Assembly (NCBI RefSeq): GCF_001704415.2
Contig: NW_017189517.1
Span: forward strand, 10,737,167 to 10,801,166
Origin: Capra hircus
Lineage: Eukaryota > Chordata > Mammalia > Artiodactyla > Bovidae
Direction: 5' to 3'
Length of the DNA: 64,000 nt
This document shows positions 34,167 through 46,232 of the stretch, piece after piece; position 1 is the first letter of the stretch, and each line of letters starts with the position of its first letter. The position numbers and the translations under genes are program-made. The notes below the pieces were generated by a model. The model was not told the DNA's origin. It searched no databases and worked only from the letters and a program-made list of their open reading frames with translations.

Positions 34167-34679
34167 AGAGAAAAGAATGCATGTGTATTTATATATACAC
34201 ACATATGGGTATTTGATCATCTACTAAAGGTCACAAGTTCAAACTAGCATCTCAGATTCCAGTTCAGCACTACCGGGTTCATTCCAGTGTCCGTCCTATC
34301 CATATTTGTAACTGTTCTCAAATAGTGACAAGCCTGTTTCCTCTTATCCTCAATTTAATTGCTCATTTCTTTGTATGTAACCAATTTCTGACCCTGCCAC
34401 CCTAATGCCCCCTCAGCCCTGCCAGCCCTGGCTGCCTCTATGGGAGAAAGGGAAGAGAATTCTAAATACTCAAGTTTTAAATATCCCTTTCTCACACCCA
34501 CGCCAAGCATTGTTCCCTAGCTCCCCTTCCTCTGCGTTTACCTGTTCACAGCTCATGGATTTTTTTTTTATGTTCATCAATTTAATAAGTATTTATTGAA
34601 CCCTGTGGTGGGAACTGTAAATGCAGATTAAGTCAGTATTGAAGATGACCAGGCTAGTGGAATTAAACAGAAGTACACT

Positions 34680-34862
34680 AATGTACACAGTCTGGATGGG
34701 AGGGGAGTTTGGGGGAGAATGGACAGATATGTGTATATGTGTGGCTGAATCTGAATCCTTTCGCTGTTCACCTGAAACTGTCACAACATTGTTAATTGGC
34801 TATACCCCAATACAAAATAAAAAGTTTAAAGAAAAAAGAAGAAAACCTAACAGCAACAAAAA
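34680..34862 (+). mobile_element. Bovine L1 3' tail
   Basis: GGGAGGGGAGTTTGGGGGAG, TGTATATGTGTGGCTGAATC, TTCACCTGAAACTGTCACAA and GGCTATACCCCAATACAAAA are the end of ruminant L1. The 9-bp duplication AAGTACACT is at 34671-34679 and 34863-34871. Confidence 0.93.
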
Positions 34863-35160
34863 AAGTACACTGACCACTAAAAGCACTGATTCAAGTGTGT
34901 TGGGGAGTACAAAGGAAGTAAAAAGTGTGTTGGGAGCATAACCTGGTCTGGGCTTTCTGGTTGCTTCCCAGGAGAGGTAACACTGAAGCTGAATCGAAGA
35001 ACAAACCTAAGGTGGAGGGAGAAGTGAGAGGAAAATAGGCAGGAAGAGACCAAGGCACACTCACAGTCATATGGGTCATTTGCTAACATGAGAAATGGGG
35101 GTGGAGAGAAAAACGGGCATCTCTTGTCTTTTAGGATTTGGGAATCTTTAGCTTATGTAG

Positions 35161-35287
35161 CGGAGAAGGCAATGGCACCCTACTCCAGTACTCTTGCCTG
35201 GAAAATCCCATGGACGGGGCAGCCTGGTAGGCTGCAGTCCACGGGGTCGCACAGAGTCAGACATGACTGAAACGACTTAGCAGCAGC
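35161..35287 (+). mobile_element. Bov-A monomer SINE
   Basis: CGGAGAAGGCAATGGCACCC to GACTGAAACGACTTAGCAGC with an AGC tail. A perfect 11-bp duplication AGCTTATGTAG lies at 35150-35160 and 35288-35298. Confidence 0.95.
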
Positions 35288-35308
35288 AGCTTATGTAGGG
35301 GGAAGCTA

Positions 35309-35522
35309 CGAAAGTGAAAGTGTTAGTCACACAGTCATGTCTGACTTTGCAAACCCATGGACTGTAGCCCGCAAAGCTCCTCTGTCCATGGAATTCTCCA
35401 GGCAAGAGTACTGGACTGGGTAGCCATTCGTTTCTCCAGAGGATCTTCCCAACCCAAGGATCAAATCTGGGTCTCCAGCATTGCAGGCAGATTCTTTACC
35501 ATCTGAGCCATCAGGAAAGCCC
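35309..35522 (-). mobile_element. Bov-tA SINE, minus strand
   Basis: GTGAAAGTGTTAGTCACACA to GAGCCATCAGGAAAGCCC, the complement of Bov-tA. No clear duplication. Confidence 0.9.
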
Positions 35523-35963
35523 TAGTGTAGACATAAGAAGGGAGATTTATGGAGAAGAGGGTTGGTTAAGGACAAAATCCTGACAAGCATCAACATTTAA
35601 GGGGCAGGTTGAAGGAAAGCTGGGGTGGCAAGAGGGGTAGGAGCAAACACTGGAGAAACTAGCTAATGCTCTCAGCAAAGCTAAGGAGGGAGTCATCTCC
35701 AGAGTCACTGAAGATGAGGATGGAAAACTTCCCATTGGATCTGATAATTAGAAGGTCCCCTAGAGACTTTCATGAGTGTACTTTTCACGAGGTGAATGGA
35801 ACAAAACTTGGATTGCAGTGGCTTGAGTATATGGGGGTTTAGAAAATGGAGATGAACAATATAGTCTGTGCCCAAATTTTCTAACTTCCTCTTTCTTTTC
35901 TTTCCCCATCCATGCTCAATTGCAATACAAAATTGTTCCCATTTGTTCCCTTGTATATATACA

Positions 35964-36238
35964 AAGAAGGCAATGGCACCCCACTCCAGTATTCTTGCCT
36001 GGAGAATCCCGTGGGTGGAGGAGCCTGGTGGGCTGCAGTCCATGGGGTTGCGAAGGGTTGGACACGACTGAGTGACTTCACTTTCACTTTTCACTTTCAT
36101 GTATTGGAGAAGGACATGGCAACCCACTCCAGTGTTCTTGCCTGGAGAATCCCGGGGATGGCGGAGCCTGGTGGGCTGCCGTCTATGGGGTCACACAGAG
36201 TCGGACATGGCTGAAGCGACTTAGCAGCAGCAGCAGCA
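35964..36238 (+). mobile_element. Bov-A2 dimeric SINE
   Basis: Two tandem Bov-A monomers: the first from AAGGCAATGGCACCCCACTC to CACTTTCATG, the second from TTGGAGAAGGACATGGCAAC to an AGC-repeat tail. This is the usual Bov-A2 arrangement. Confidence 0.93.
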
Positions 36239-37860
36239 TACTCAGAGCTGTATCTAAAACATAATAGTCACTCAATAAAATTTTGTTGCATGATAACCAC
36301 CCCCCCAACCTCTAACCCACAGAGGGAGCTGTAAGAAAATCACTTCAACCTATAGAGAAAGAAAGTCATAGGAGTGGGGGTAAGGGGAAGGGTTAACCTA
36401 TAGAAAGAGCCAGAAGAAACTCCTAAGGCAATTAACCACACACTCTCACCTCTAGGAGGAGCATCAAGCTTCTTGTCTTCCAGGCATTCCCAAGGAAAAC
36501 TTGTATGAGGAATCTTCATCAAGGAGTACTCTGCTTAGGTAATAATTATTCATATATACCTAATATAGACCTTCTGTTTGTGGCATGTGATACCAACTTT
36601 CCATTTATAAAAGCAAAGTGAAGATTTCACTTAAACTTAGCAAATAATATTTTTAAAGACATGTATTTTAAAGATAAATATAACAAAGAAAAAGTGAGTT
36701 CACTTAAAGAAACATCAAAGTAAAATCATAAATCAGAACTTAGATCCAGGAATGGATTGGGTCACAGTGATGTGTGGAATTGTTGGTATGAAGAGGTTAA
36801 ACTCTATTGAATCTGTGGGAGGGGTGCTTCTTTGGAGCCTCTTCTGGGATTCTGATTCTGCTCACTCTTCTGTGAAGTGTGGAAAGAGAAGTCGGGCACG
36901 TCTGTAGCTTCTGAGAAGTTACCTCCCTCTCACCTTGGTCTCTTCTTGCCTGTCTATTTCTGTCTCACTTCTCTCTCCACCCTAAGGGGAACTTAGTTGG
37001 GGTTCTGGGAGAAGAAACCTAAAGAGTGCTTGAGGCCTGAGTTCCTAGGTCCTGGTTTGCTTGGAATTGAGGGGTTTTCTGGGGGCTTTCAGTGCTAAGG
37101 CAAGGAAAATCCTGGGCAAACTGGGACCAACTGGTCGCCCTAAATGGTTTCTTGCCTGGCCTCGATGTGGTTTTCCTTCAGTTTGTTTCCTTAATGATCT
37201 CTTCTGACTGAAGTAGAGGTGAGTGCTCCAAAGCTAAAATCAGAATGTTGCCCTCAGAGAAAGAAGCTTCTAGACTGGGTCACTGAGGTCTACTTGCTTT
37301 GGGCAAAAAGAAGTTTTGGTGTAATCCTTTTGGTGACTACACTGAAGTTTGAGGTGAAAGACGGAGCTAGTAAAGTGTTTATTTGTCTGAGTCTATTCTT
37401 CAGGCATTTATCTCCCTCTGGAACCTATGGGGTTGGATTGAGAGGAGGGGGGAACTGTGGCTGTTGTAAGTAGTGGGTCAAGAATTCTACAATTTATAAT
37501 CCTGATGTTGTATATTTCCTCCTCTAAGACAAAATTAACACTTCATAATAGCGTTTTAAATTATTTTCTTTTTTAAGAAGTGTCTTTCTTCATTCATTTA
37601 AAAATTATAAATTATGAGAGGAAAAGTTCATTATAAACAGTTTAAACCTTATAGAGGTATGTGAAGTAAATAAATGCCTCCCCCCAGCCTTTTCACTTAT
37701 AGTTTGATTTGTATGCCTAATTACCTGTTTCTATATATATGTGAACACGCTTATAACATACATGTGCATATTTTATAACTTTTTATTGAAGCATAACATA
37801 CGTAGAAAAAAGTGTTCAGCTTGATGAATTATTACAACTGGATGGTTTGTGGAATGTTCT
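36239..37860. other. Intergenic, nothing recognised
   Basis: No exon or repeat I can name with confidence, except a possible old L1 trace near 37.79-37.85 kb. Confidence 0.5.
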
Positions 37861-38128
37861 GGCATGTTCTGTGTGACCTGGGTGATGGTTACATGGTTTT
37901 ATTTGTGATCATTCATAGAGGGCAAGTGGCTAGAAGTGGGCATTCAGGGCACTTCAAGTGTTCTGGAATGTTCTGTGTGATCTAGGTGATGGCTATATGG
38001 GTTTATTCAGTTGTAGTAACTTATAAGGGGGTGAATGGCTAGATACAGACATTAGAGAGTGCTTCAGAATGTCTTGAATTTTCTGTGTTGACCAGGATGA
38101 TGATTTATGGGTTCATTTTTAGCAATTG
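37861..38128. repeat. Degenerate tandem repeat of about 104-110 bp, 2.5 copies
   Basis: Unit starts at 37861 (GGCATGTTCTGTGTGACCTG), 37965 (GGAATGTTCTGTGTGATCTA) and 38075 (TGAATTTTCTGTGTTGACCA). Each is followed by a GGTGATGG-like block, and the first two share a GTGGCTAGA / ATGGCTAGA block and a C-TTCA-G--T-T end. Part of the unit resembles old L1 3'UTR wording. Confidence 0.8.
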
Positions 38129-39084
38129 TGTAGTATTCCCATATAAGAACATTCCATAATTTATTTAATTAACCTTTAATTGATGGTCATTTAAGTTCTT
38201 TATAATTTATTAGTATACACAAATAATACTATTTTTGTTTCTACAAGTATTTCTGCAGAAGAGAGTCTTAGAAGTGATAAATTATTGAGTCAAAGGGTAT
38301 GTGCATTTGTTTATTATGTTCCTTTTGAAGAGATAATACATTTATTTGTTTAAAAATTATACAGGTACAAAAGGGTGGACGATGAAAAGTCTCTTTCCTG
38401 TCTTCATCCCCCAGCCACCATAGCTCCTCTTCCCCATAGCAACTGTGTTTTTATTTTCTTGTTCATCCTTATAGGGAAAGTTTGCATATATGCAAACAAA
38501 TTAATCAATATATTCCTTTTTTCCAAAAATTTGCATATATAATAGCATATTTGTATGAGCTATTACTGTGTAATCTCCCCTTCCTTCCCCCTGAAACCTT
38601 AGTGACTTAAAATAGTTCATTTATTCTCATGAGTCTACGGGTAAGCTGAGTGGTTCTGCTGTTCAGGACCAGACTCAGTAGATCAAAAAGAAATTACTGA
38701 GACAACTTGGGAAGTTTGAATATGGACTGTGAATTAAATAATATTATTTTACAAATTTTTTCAATCAAGGGTTCAAAATTCAGGGTCAGAATTCATGCAA
38801 ATTCATTTAGTTGTCATGTTTCTTTAGTTTTCTTTAGAATAGCTCCCCTACTTTTTTCATCTTTTTTTAAATATAAATTCATTTATTTCAATTGGAGGCT
38901 AATATTCATTTCAGAGAGTCTGGGCCAGTTGTCTTGTATAAGGTCTTGTATTTGGATTTGTCAGATTGTCTCCTCATGATTATATTCAGTTAAACATTAG
39001 ATTAGTTAAACCTTTTTGGCAGGAATACCACAGGTGATTCTCATTACATCACATCAGGAGGTACATGACGTCAGTTGTCCCATT
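38129..39084. mobile_element. Ancient L1 remnants
   Basis: 38129-38310 resembles an old L1 3' region (CCTTTAATTGATGGTCATTT). 38930-39084 (AGGAATACCACAGGTGATTC, CATCAGGAGGTACATGACGT) is part of an old L1 that resumes at 40035. The middle, around 38.57-38.68 kb, may be another mammal-wide repeat. Confidence 0.6.
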
Positions 39085-40023
39085 CAGTTCAGTTCAGTTC
39101 AGTCGCTCAGTGATGTCCGACTCTTTGCGACCCCATGAATCGCAGCACGCCAGGCCTCCCTGTCCATCACCAACTCCCAGAGTTCACTCAGATTCACGTC
39201 CATCGAGTCAGTGATGCCATCCAGCCATCTCATCCTCTGTCGTCCTCTTCTCCTCCTGCCCCAAATCCCTCCCAGCATCAGGGTCTTTTCCAATGAGTCA
39301 ACTCTTCGCATGAGGTGGCCAAAGTACTGGAGTTTCAGCTTTAGCATCATTCCTTCCAAAGAAATCCCAGGGCTGATCTCCTTCAGAATGGACTGGTTGG
39401 ATCTCCTTGCAGTCCAAGGGACTCTCAAGAGTCTTCTCCAACACCACAGTTCAAAAGCATCAATCCTTCGGTGCTCAGCCTTCTTCACAGTCCAACTCTC
39501 ACATCCATACATGACCACTGGAAAAACCATAGCCTTGACTAGATGGACCTTAGTCAGCAAAGTAATGTCTCTGCTTTTGAATATGCTATCTAGGTTGGTC
39601 ATAACTTTTCTTCCGAGGAGTAAGCGTCTTTTAATTTCATGGCTGCAGTCACCATCTGCAGCAATTTTGGAGCCCCCCAAAATAAAATCTGCCACTGTTT
39701 CTACTGTTTCCTCATCTATTTCCCATGAAGTGATGGGACCGGATGCCATGATCTTCGTTTTCTGAATGTTGAGCTTTAAGCCAACTTTTTCACTCTCCTC
39801 TCTCACTTTCATCAAGAGGCTTTTTAGCGCCTCTTCACTTTCTGCCATAAGGGTGGTGTCATCTGCATATCTGAGGTTATTGATCTTTCTCCTGGCAATC
39901 TTGATTCCAGCTTGTGTTTCTTCCAGTCCAGCGTTTCTCATGATGTACTCTGCATATAAGTTAAATAAGCAGGGTGACAATATACGGCCTTGACGTACTC
40001 CTTTTCCTATTTGGAACCAGTCT
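39085..40023 (-). mobile_element. BovB 3' half, minus strand, with an uninterrupted ORF2 C-terminal frame
   Basis: An 11-bp duplication GTTGTCCCATT / GTTGTCTCATT (39074-39084 and 40024-40034, 10/11) brackets the element within an old L1. The minus strand is open from 40055 to 39099, 318 codons: RT motif YADD at residues 63-66, then the ORF2 C-terminal region with KTKIMASGPITSW, VMYGCESWTVKKAE and MRWLDGITDSMD up to the natural end. The first ten residues come from the L1 flank. The N-terminal endonuclease and RT fingers are absent, so it is not autonomous. The open frame suggests a recent insertion or a low mutation load. Confidence 0.94.
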
Positions 40024-40034
40024 GTTGTCTCATT

Positions 40035-40310
40035 GGTGATGCCAAATTTGATCACTCAGTCAAGGTAGTGTTCTCCAGATTTGTCCACTATAAAAGTACA
40101 TTTCCCCCTTTGTAATTAATGCTAAATTAGTATTTTAAAAGTAGATGTGACCATGTACATGTCCTGTTCCCCAACAACTTTCACCCAGTAGTTTCAACAT
40201 TCATTAGTGATACCTACCTGGGTCAGTTTTTAAGATGGTGGCTGCAAAATATTTTACTAATTCTGACATTCCTTCCATATTTATTAGCTAGCATTCTTCT
40301 GTAAAGAAAC
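40035..40310. mobile_element. Ancient L1 remnant, continuation after BovB
   Basis: GGTGATGCCAAATTTGATCA, CACTCAGTCAAGGTAGTGTT and CAACTTTCACCCAGTAGTTT continue the old L1 that stops at 39084. Confidence 0.7.
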
Positions 40311-40369
40311 CTGCCCCCTTTTTTGCATATCAATGTGTTATAACCCATTACCTTTATTTTACTATACTG

Positions 40370-40879
40370 TTGCATGAACAGACAGATCATTGGAACGAAG
40401 CAAAAAGTCCAGAAATAGACCCAAGTATATATGAAATTTTAACATATAGTAAAGCCTTACATTGTACACTGGAATAAACTCCAAATGGATCTAAATGTAA
40501 GAGATGAAACCATGTAAGTACTGTAAGAAAACATGGATGAATTCCTTTATGATTTTCTCCTGGATGTGGAGAAAGTCTTTCTAAGAATGACTCCAAATCC
40601 AGATACAATGAAAAAGATGGATAATTTCAACTACAAAAAATAGAAACCTGTTGCATGGGGGAAAAACACATGGTCAAAAGAAACATGACAAAACTGGGAG
40701 AAATACTTATTTAAAGGGCTAATATCCCAAAAATAGATATAATGAAGTCTTAAATTCCATAGGGATGGAACAGCTAAAAATCACAAGAGGAAAATGGGCA
40801 AAAATATGAAGACACAGTTCATAGAAGAAAATAAACAAATGACCCTTAAATATATGAAAAGATATTCAACTTCATACAC
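40370..40879 (+). mobile_element. Old L1 ORF2 fragment
   Basis: CAGAAATAGACCCAAGTATA, CTCCAAATGGATCTAAATGT and AATGGGCAAAAATATGAAGA follow L1 ORF2 in sense orientation with many stops. It resumes for a short stretch after the SINE at about 41062 (GAGATGCAAAT). Confidence 0.82.
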
Positions 40880-41061
40880 AGTAAAGTGAAAGTGAAAGTT
40901 ACTCAGTCGGGACTCTTTGTAACCCCATGGCCTATACAGTGCATGGAATTCTCCAGGCCAAAATACTGGAGTGGGTAGCCTTTCCCTTCTCCAGGGGATC
41001 TTCCCAACCCAGGGATCAAACGCAGGTCTCTCACATTGCAGGCGGATTCTTTACCAGCTGA
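40880..41061 (-). mobile_element. Bov-tA SINE inside the L1 fragment, minus strand
   Basis: GTAAAGTGAAAGTGAAAGTT to GGCGGATTCTTTACCAGCTG. A segment of the middle part is shortened, and the L1 text is contiguous across it. Confidence 0.88.
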
Positions 41062-41225
41062 GAGATGCAAATATGCTTTTTAAAGAAATATGTAGTCTGC
41101 TTGACTATCTGGGTCATTTGGGGAGGAGGGTGAATGAATGAATGCACTACTGGGTCCTTATATTTACCAGTCGGGCCTGCCACTTAATAGTCAAATGAAT
41201 GAATGAATAAATGAATGAATAAAGT

Positions 41226-41495
41226 GGCTGCTGCTAACTCGCTTCAGTCATGTCTGACTCTGTGTGACCCCATAGACGGCAGCCCACCAGGCTCCCCCGT
41301 CCCTGGGATTCTTCAGGCAAGAACACTGGAGTGGGTTGCCATTTCCTTCTCCAATACATGGAAGTGAAAAGTGAAAGTGAAGTCGCTCAGTCGTGTCTGA
41401 CTCTAGCGACCCCATGGACTGCAGCCTACCAGGCTCCTCCGTCCATGGGATTTTCCAGGCAAGAGTACTGGAGTGGGGTGCCATTGCCTTCTCCT
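41226..41495 (-). mobile_element. Bov-A2 dimeric SINE, minus strand
   Basis: Two monomers in tandem, beginning with the complement of the AGC tail (GGCTGCTGCTAACTCGCTTC). The 9-bp duplication GAATAAAGT is at 41217-41225 and 41496-41504, within a GAAT repeat. Confidence 0.94.
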
Positions 41496-41504
41496 GAATA
41501 AAGT

Positions 41505-43917
41505 AGAGGCAACCTCTATGTTTTCTTTAGTTCCCTCTCCCCTTTTTTGTTTCCATATCAAAATTCCTTTCCAAATTTTTCTCCCTAATTTCCCTCTTGT
41601 GTCTATTTGTTAACTAAAGTAAAACTTTAAGTATGGCCAATAGCATAAAATAAAAAATTTTAAATGTTGCAAGTTTTAAAGGAAACAAATGTTAACATCT
41701 AAAGTGCTAGAAAAAGTCTGGCTTTCTTATCTTGCTATAAGTATTCTCTCATGTACCACAATAAGGAAATTGAAAAATAATTTATCAATGAAATCATTCC
41801 AACATTTTTGTGATCTTATTACTAAGACTACTTCTAACAGTTTTGTTGCAAAACTGCAGTATTTTAACTTTACTCTTGTGAATTGATTTGGGACTGTAAC
41901 CGTCATAACTTTGATTCCTCAAGAAAATGTATTCCAGGCACCAAAAAATGAATATCTCAATAAATATTTGAAATATAACACACTTGAAAGTTGAAGGTCT
42001 GCATGTTTCTGAGTGCCTATTGATTGAATTTGTTAACAAGACCTTAAGCAGTTGTTTTTTTTTTCCTACCACTAGAAATTCTGGGTATATTTTTCTATTA
42101 CAGTTAATTTTCAACTTGTAAAATAAGATGTTCTTCAAATGTTGATTTTTTATCTCAGAACTTTAATGAGTCACTTGATTTTACAAGCCCAGAAAAACAG
42201 GCCCCCCCAACCAGACAGTCTTAGAAATCGATCTTGTTTTCTTTAATACAGTAATTATAAATTGATACAATAAATATTACTTTGAAATTTCCCTCAGTTG
42301 AAAGACACTATAGAAAAATCTACAGATCTGCTTTCTCCTTATCTTTGTGCATCTTTAGGAGTTTTGATAGCCTATGTAAATAAAGATTCTGATTAGCAGC
42401 AGTTTAGAACAGAAAAACATTTTGCAGGGCCTTTTTTTTTTTAAGGCTTTGATGAATGTGAATACAAATTGAACTGGGACAACTAGGGGTTTGAGGTTAA
42501 AAATGAGGTTTCAGCCTTTCAATAGCTTATTGTAAAAGGACTATACACTAACTGGAGAATACCTGAAAAGTAATGGGAAACAGACAAAATTTCAAGTGAA
42601 AATGAAAATCACCATAATTACACCAGGTGGAAATAACTATATGTTTGTGGGTTTTTTCTAGATAATTGAGTTAATACTCTCTATATAATATATTTTAGTC
42701 TATGAAAGCACTTAAACATTGAGAGTATTTTTTAAAGAAATGATCTTCCAGGGTATTTAGGCTTTATGGGTTCTCACACTGCTATGGTGAATGGTTTAAG
42801 AATCTGCATCTTGAAATCAATTCATAGAAGTCCTGTTTTGATTACCTGCAGATGTCAGTGTGGATCTGAGTGTGATTCAACAGTTTGTTCCAGGATGTGG
42901 GGAGACAGTTGAAGTCCAGTTGTGAACCAGTTGCTTATTAAACAAACACTAATTTAGTTTGGATGAGAGATGTGAGTTGCAAGGGCCTTAACTCGCCAAA
43001 ATTTCTTTTGACACAATTTTAATAAGCATGGATATATTCTCTGGTTACAGAGGTTCACAGAAGATTACACCCTCTTGTTCCTGCTTCTGATTGCTTGACC
43101 AGTCTTTCTGAAATTTGTCATAGCGCTAGAGAAGTGGAGTTGGTGTTCTTGGGCTTATTCAATTTGACTTCAACCCAGATGGCAAGTCTAGGGTATATAT
43201 TACAAGCTGTGTTGGTTTACTTTCTACTGTTATCACATATTTATACACAAAGTTTAAAACCCATAATTTCTACTCTCAAAAAGCATCGTCTCTGCCATTC
43301 CTTCCGATTGTTCCTTTCTTTTTTTATGTTATCCCACTCTCATCCAACTTCATAACACACAAAGTCAAGAGTGTTTATTAGGCTGGGAAATTGTCAGAGA
43401 CTAGCAGGGGTTCATCATGGCAAAACCCTGTTCTTTCTTGAGTCACAACAAATTACCATCTGTTTCATAAGCTAGCAAGCTTCCTCTCAGCTATAATTTG
43501 CTATATATATTGGTACATAAATTGTTGGTAGCTTCTGTTTACCTAGCAACAGAATCTGTTTGGCAGAAGGTGGTGGGAAAGAAGGCTTTTCTTTTTTTTT
43601 TAAAGACAGTTTCTTCATCTTCAAATTTTTTTCAAATGCAAGAAAGGCAGATGTACTGGCCCAAACGATCTGCCTTTTATATCATTTTAACCCAACTTGC
43701 CTAGTAAATGCTGACTTTGGAGATTATTTTTGCTACTTTGATTACCTCAAATATAACTGAATGCCCTCCTAAAAATTCTTTTTTTCTGTTATATGTAAAT
43801 TTTGTACAATCACTTTGAAAAACTGCCTTGACCTTGTAGCTATAGCTGTTTTCGAGTGTTTTAACTTCACTTGTGGGTTTTGCATGCTAAATTTACATGT
43901 CAAGAGCATTGGTCAGG
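41505..43917. other. Intergenic, largely unique
   Basis: 2.4 kb of AT-rich sequence without a repeat or exon that I can name. Confidence 0.5.
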
Positions 43918-44330
43918 AGACAGAGAAAGAGAAATACTGTATGGCATCACTTATATGTGGGATCTAAAAAAAAAAAGTCAAACTGATAGAAACAGAGAGT
44001 AGAATGGTGTTTGTGAGAGGTTGGGGGAAATAGGGAGGTGTTGGTCAAAGGGTACATACTTCCAGTTAAAAGATGAGTAAGTTCTGAGGATCTAATGTAC
44101 AGCCTAGTGACTATAGTTAATAATACTGTGTTGTATACTTAAAATTTGCCAAAGAAGAGATTGTAAGCATTCTCGCCAGGAAAAAAAAGGAATTAGGTGA
44201 TGGATATGTTTATTGTTCATTAACTTGATTGTGTAATCATCTCACTGTACCAAATGAACCAAATCATCATGCTGTACACTTTAAATACATTGCAATTTCA
44301 CTTGTCACTTGTACCTCAGTAAAGCTGGGA
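43918..44330 (+). mobile_element. L1 3'UTR fragment (older subfamily)
   Basis: CATCACTTATATGTGGGATC, GGGAAATAGGGAGGTGTTGG, CCTAGTGACTATAGTTAATA and CATGCTGTACACTTTAAATA match the L1 3'UTR in sense order, ending CCTCAGTAAAGCTGGGAAA. Confidence 0.88.
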
Positions 44331-45149
44331 AAGGGCAGGAAGAGCATTGGTCAGGGCCTGGTGGTCTTTAAATTAAGTGTAACTAAATCAAGCACTATGA
44401 TGTCTGTATTACTTTAATTTTCCTTTGATTGAATAAGTTCTACATTCCTATCTGTTCACTTTCTTAGCTTTCTAATCAGCAGAGCAATGTATCTGCTGAA
44501 AGGAAAAAAAGACAGAGGAAGAAAAAACATTCTGACATTCTCTTCATGTTAGTTATAGATATCAGATGCTGTTAAAGGCCAGAGTGTATTTTATGCATTC
44601 ATTTTGAGCAGGGAAGGAAGTGTTGTCCTGTCAACTTCCTTCACAAAATTCCAGGCTATAATTTGCTGTGGGCTTACTGCAGGCTCATGCCTTGTTGCAA
44701 ATGACTGGTTTTCCATTTTGATCTGCAACTATTGTGGAGTTTGCTATGAAAAGGCAAGGTGGAGGTTACTAACCTACTCTTCACTCCAAAAGAAAAAAAG
44801 AAAAGAAAGAGGAAGGAATCAAAAGGAAAAAGAACTTCTGTATCATCCTGAGGTTTTGACACTGGTTATAAGAAAAGGATATGGCAGAATTGTTATATAG
44901 ACAGAGTTCTTTTGACCAGAGTGTTTCCATGTCTTCCTTTTGCAGTCTTTGTTTATGCTCTCTTCAGTCCCTGATTCTGCACTTGCCCAGTGTTGCGAGG
45001 GACATGGGAATTAACTGGGATGAGGAGATAGTTTTTCTGCCTCCATTGTTAATACAAACGCTTATTCTTGCCTCTCTCCCAGTAATGCCAGTCAGGTAGG
45101 TGAGGAATTATCCATCTTAAGCCATGAGATTGAGACCCATTTTTGTATA
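44331..45149. other. Intergenic, nothing recognised
   Basis: Contains a purine-rich AAGAAAAAAAGAAAAGAAAG patch near 44790 but no exon or named repeat. Confidence 0.45.
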
Positions 45150-45366
45150 AAAGATGTGCTTAGTCACTCATCTCTTTGTGTCCAACGCTTTGCTTCTCCA
45201 TGGACTGTAGCCCGCCAGGCTCCTCTGTCCGTGGGGATTCTCCAGGCAAGAATACTGGAGTGGGTTACCATGCCCTCCTCCGGGGGATCTTTGCAACCCA
45301 GTGATCAAACCCAGGTCTCCTGCATGGCAGGCGGGTTCTTTACTGTCTGAGCTACCAGGGAAGCCC
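45150..45366 (-). mobile_element. Bov-tA SINE, minus strand
   Basis: GTGCTTAGTCACTCATCTCT to GAGCTACCAGGGAAGCCC, the complement of Bov-tA with moderate divergence. Confidence 0.92.
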
Positions 45367-45870
45367 ATAGAGAAGACAGTGAAAGGCAAATAAGGGAAGA
45401 TGAATTCACCAGAGAGGAGCTGGCAGAAGAAAAGCAGAGGACTGGGCTTTCAGGACATGAAGGAGACATAAGAAGAATCTGAGAGTGAATGATCAATGAG
45501 GGAAGCTCATTGTCTCACCTAAGCAACACTTCTTAGGCAGTGGGATGTACTAGGGACAAGAGGTGGGAAAAACAGTCCTCTTTAGAGAGGAGAAATTTTC
45601 GATGGTAATGACTGGGGGGAAAATGGTGGAGGAGGCCCCAAATGTCTTTAGTGGCTTCTTAGCTGTAAAGAAGGTACAGAAGCCAGATTGCCAAGGACCA
45701 AGAAAGCAATACAGGCATGTAAGGAAGTTTTTATTCTAAAAGTTTGCCAGCATTTAGATACTGGTAGCAACAAGGAGAGCAGGGTTACTTGTAGAGTAGT
45801 TGTTACTGTTGTTAATGATTAGATTGAAGAGCCCATGGGACAAGTGAGAAATCAGAGGATCCTATTGAGT

Positions 45871-46232
45871 ACTGCTATCCAATAGAACTTTCCATGGCAG
45901 CTTCATGTCGATGTATGGCAAAACCAATACAATATTGTAATTAGCCTCCAATTAAAATAAATAAATATATATTAAAAAAACTAAAATAAAATTTTTAATG
46001 TACAGAATAAAATAAATAAATAAATAAAAATTAAACAACAACAACAAAAAGAACTTTCCGCAGTGATGGAAGTGTTCTGCATCTGCACTGTCCCATCAGG
46101 TAATCTCACATGGCTATCGAGCACTTGAAATGTGGCTAGTGCGATTATGGAACTGAATTTTTCGTTTCATTTGATTTTAATTCATTTACATTCAAATAGC
46201 CACACATGGCTAGTGGCTACCATACAAGACCA
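45871..46232 (+). mobile_element. hAT-Charlie type MER element split by an L1 tail
   Basis: ACTGCTATCCAATAGAACTT (left), then after the L1 GATGGAAGTGTTCTGCATCT, GAGCACTTGAAATGTGGCTA and CACACATGGCTAGTGGCTAC (right) follow a well-known non-autonomous MER element. I do not assign the exact MER number. Confidence 0.75.
45894..46049 (+). mobile_element. Bovine L1 3' tail inside the MER element
   Basis: GATGTATGGCAAAACCAATA, CAATATTGTAATTAGCCTCC and a long (AAAT)n/(AAC)n tail. The 10-bp duplication AGAACTTTCC is at 45884-45893 and 46050-46059. Confidence 0.93.
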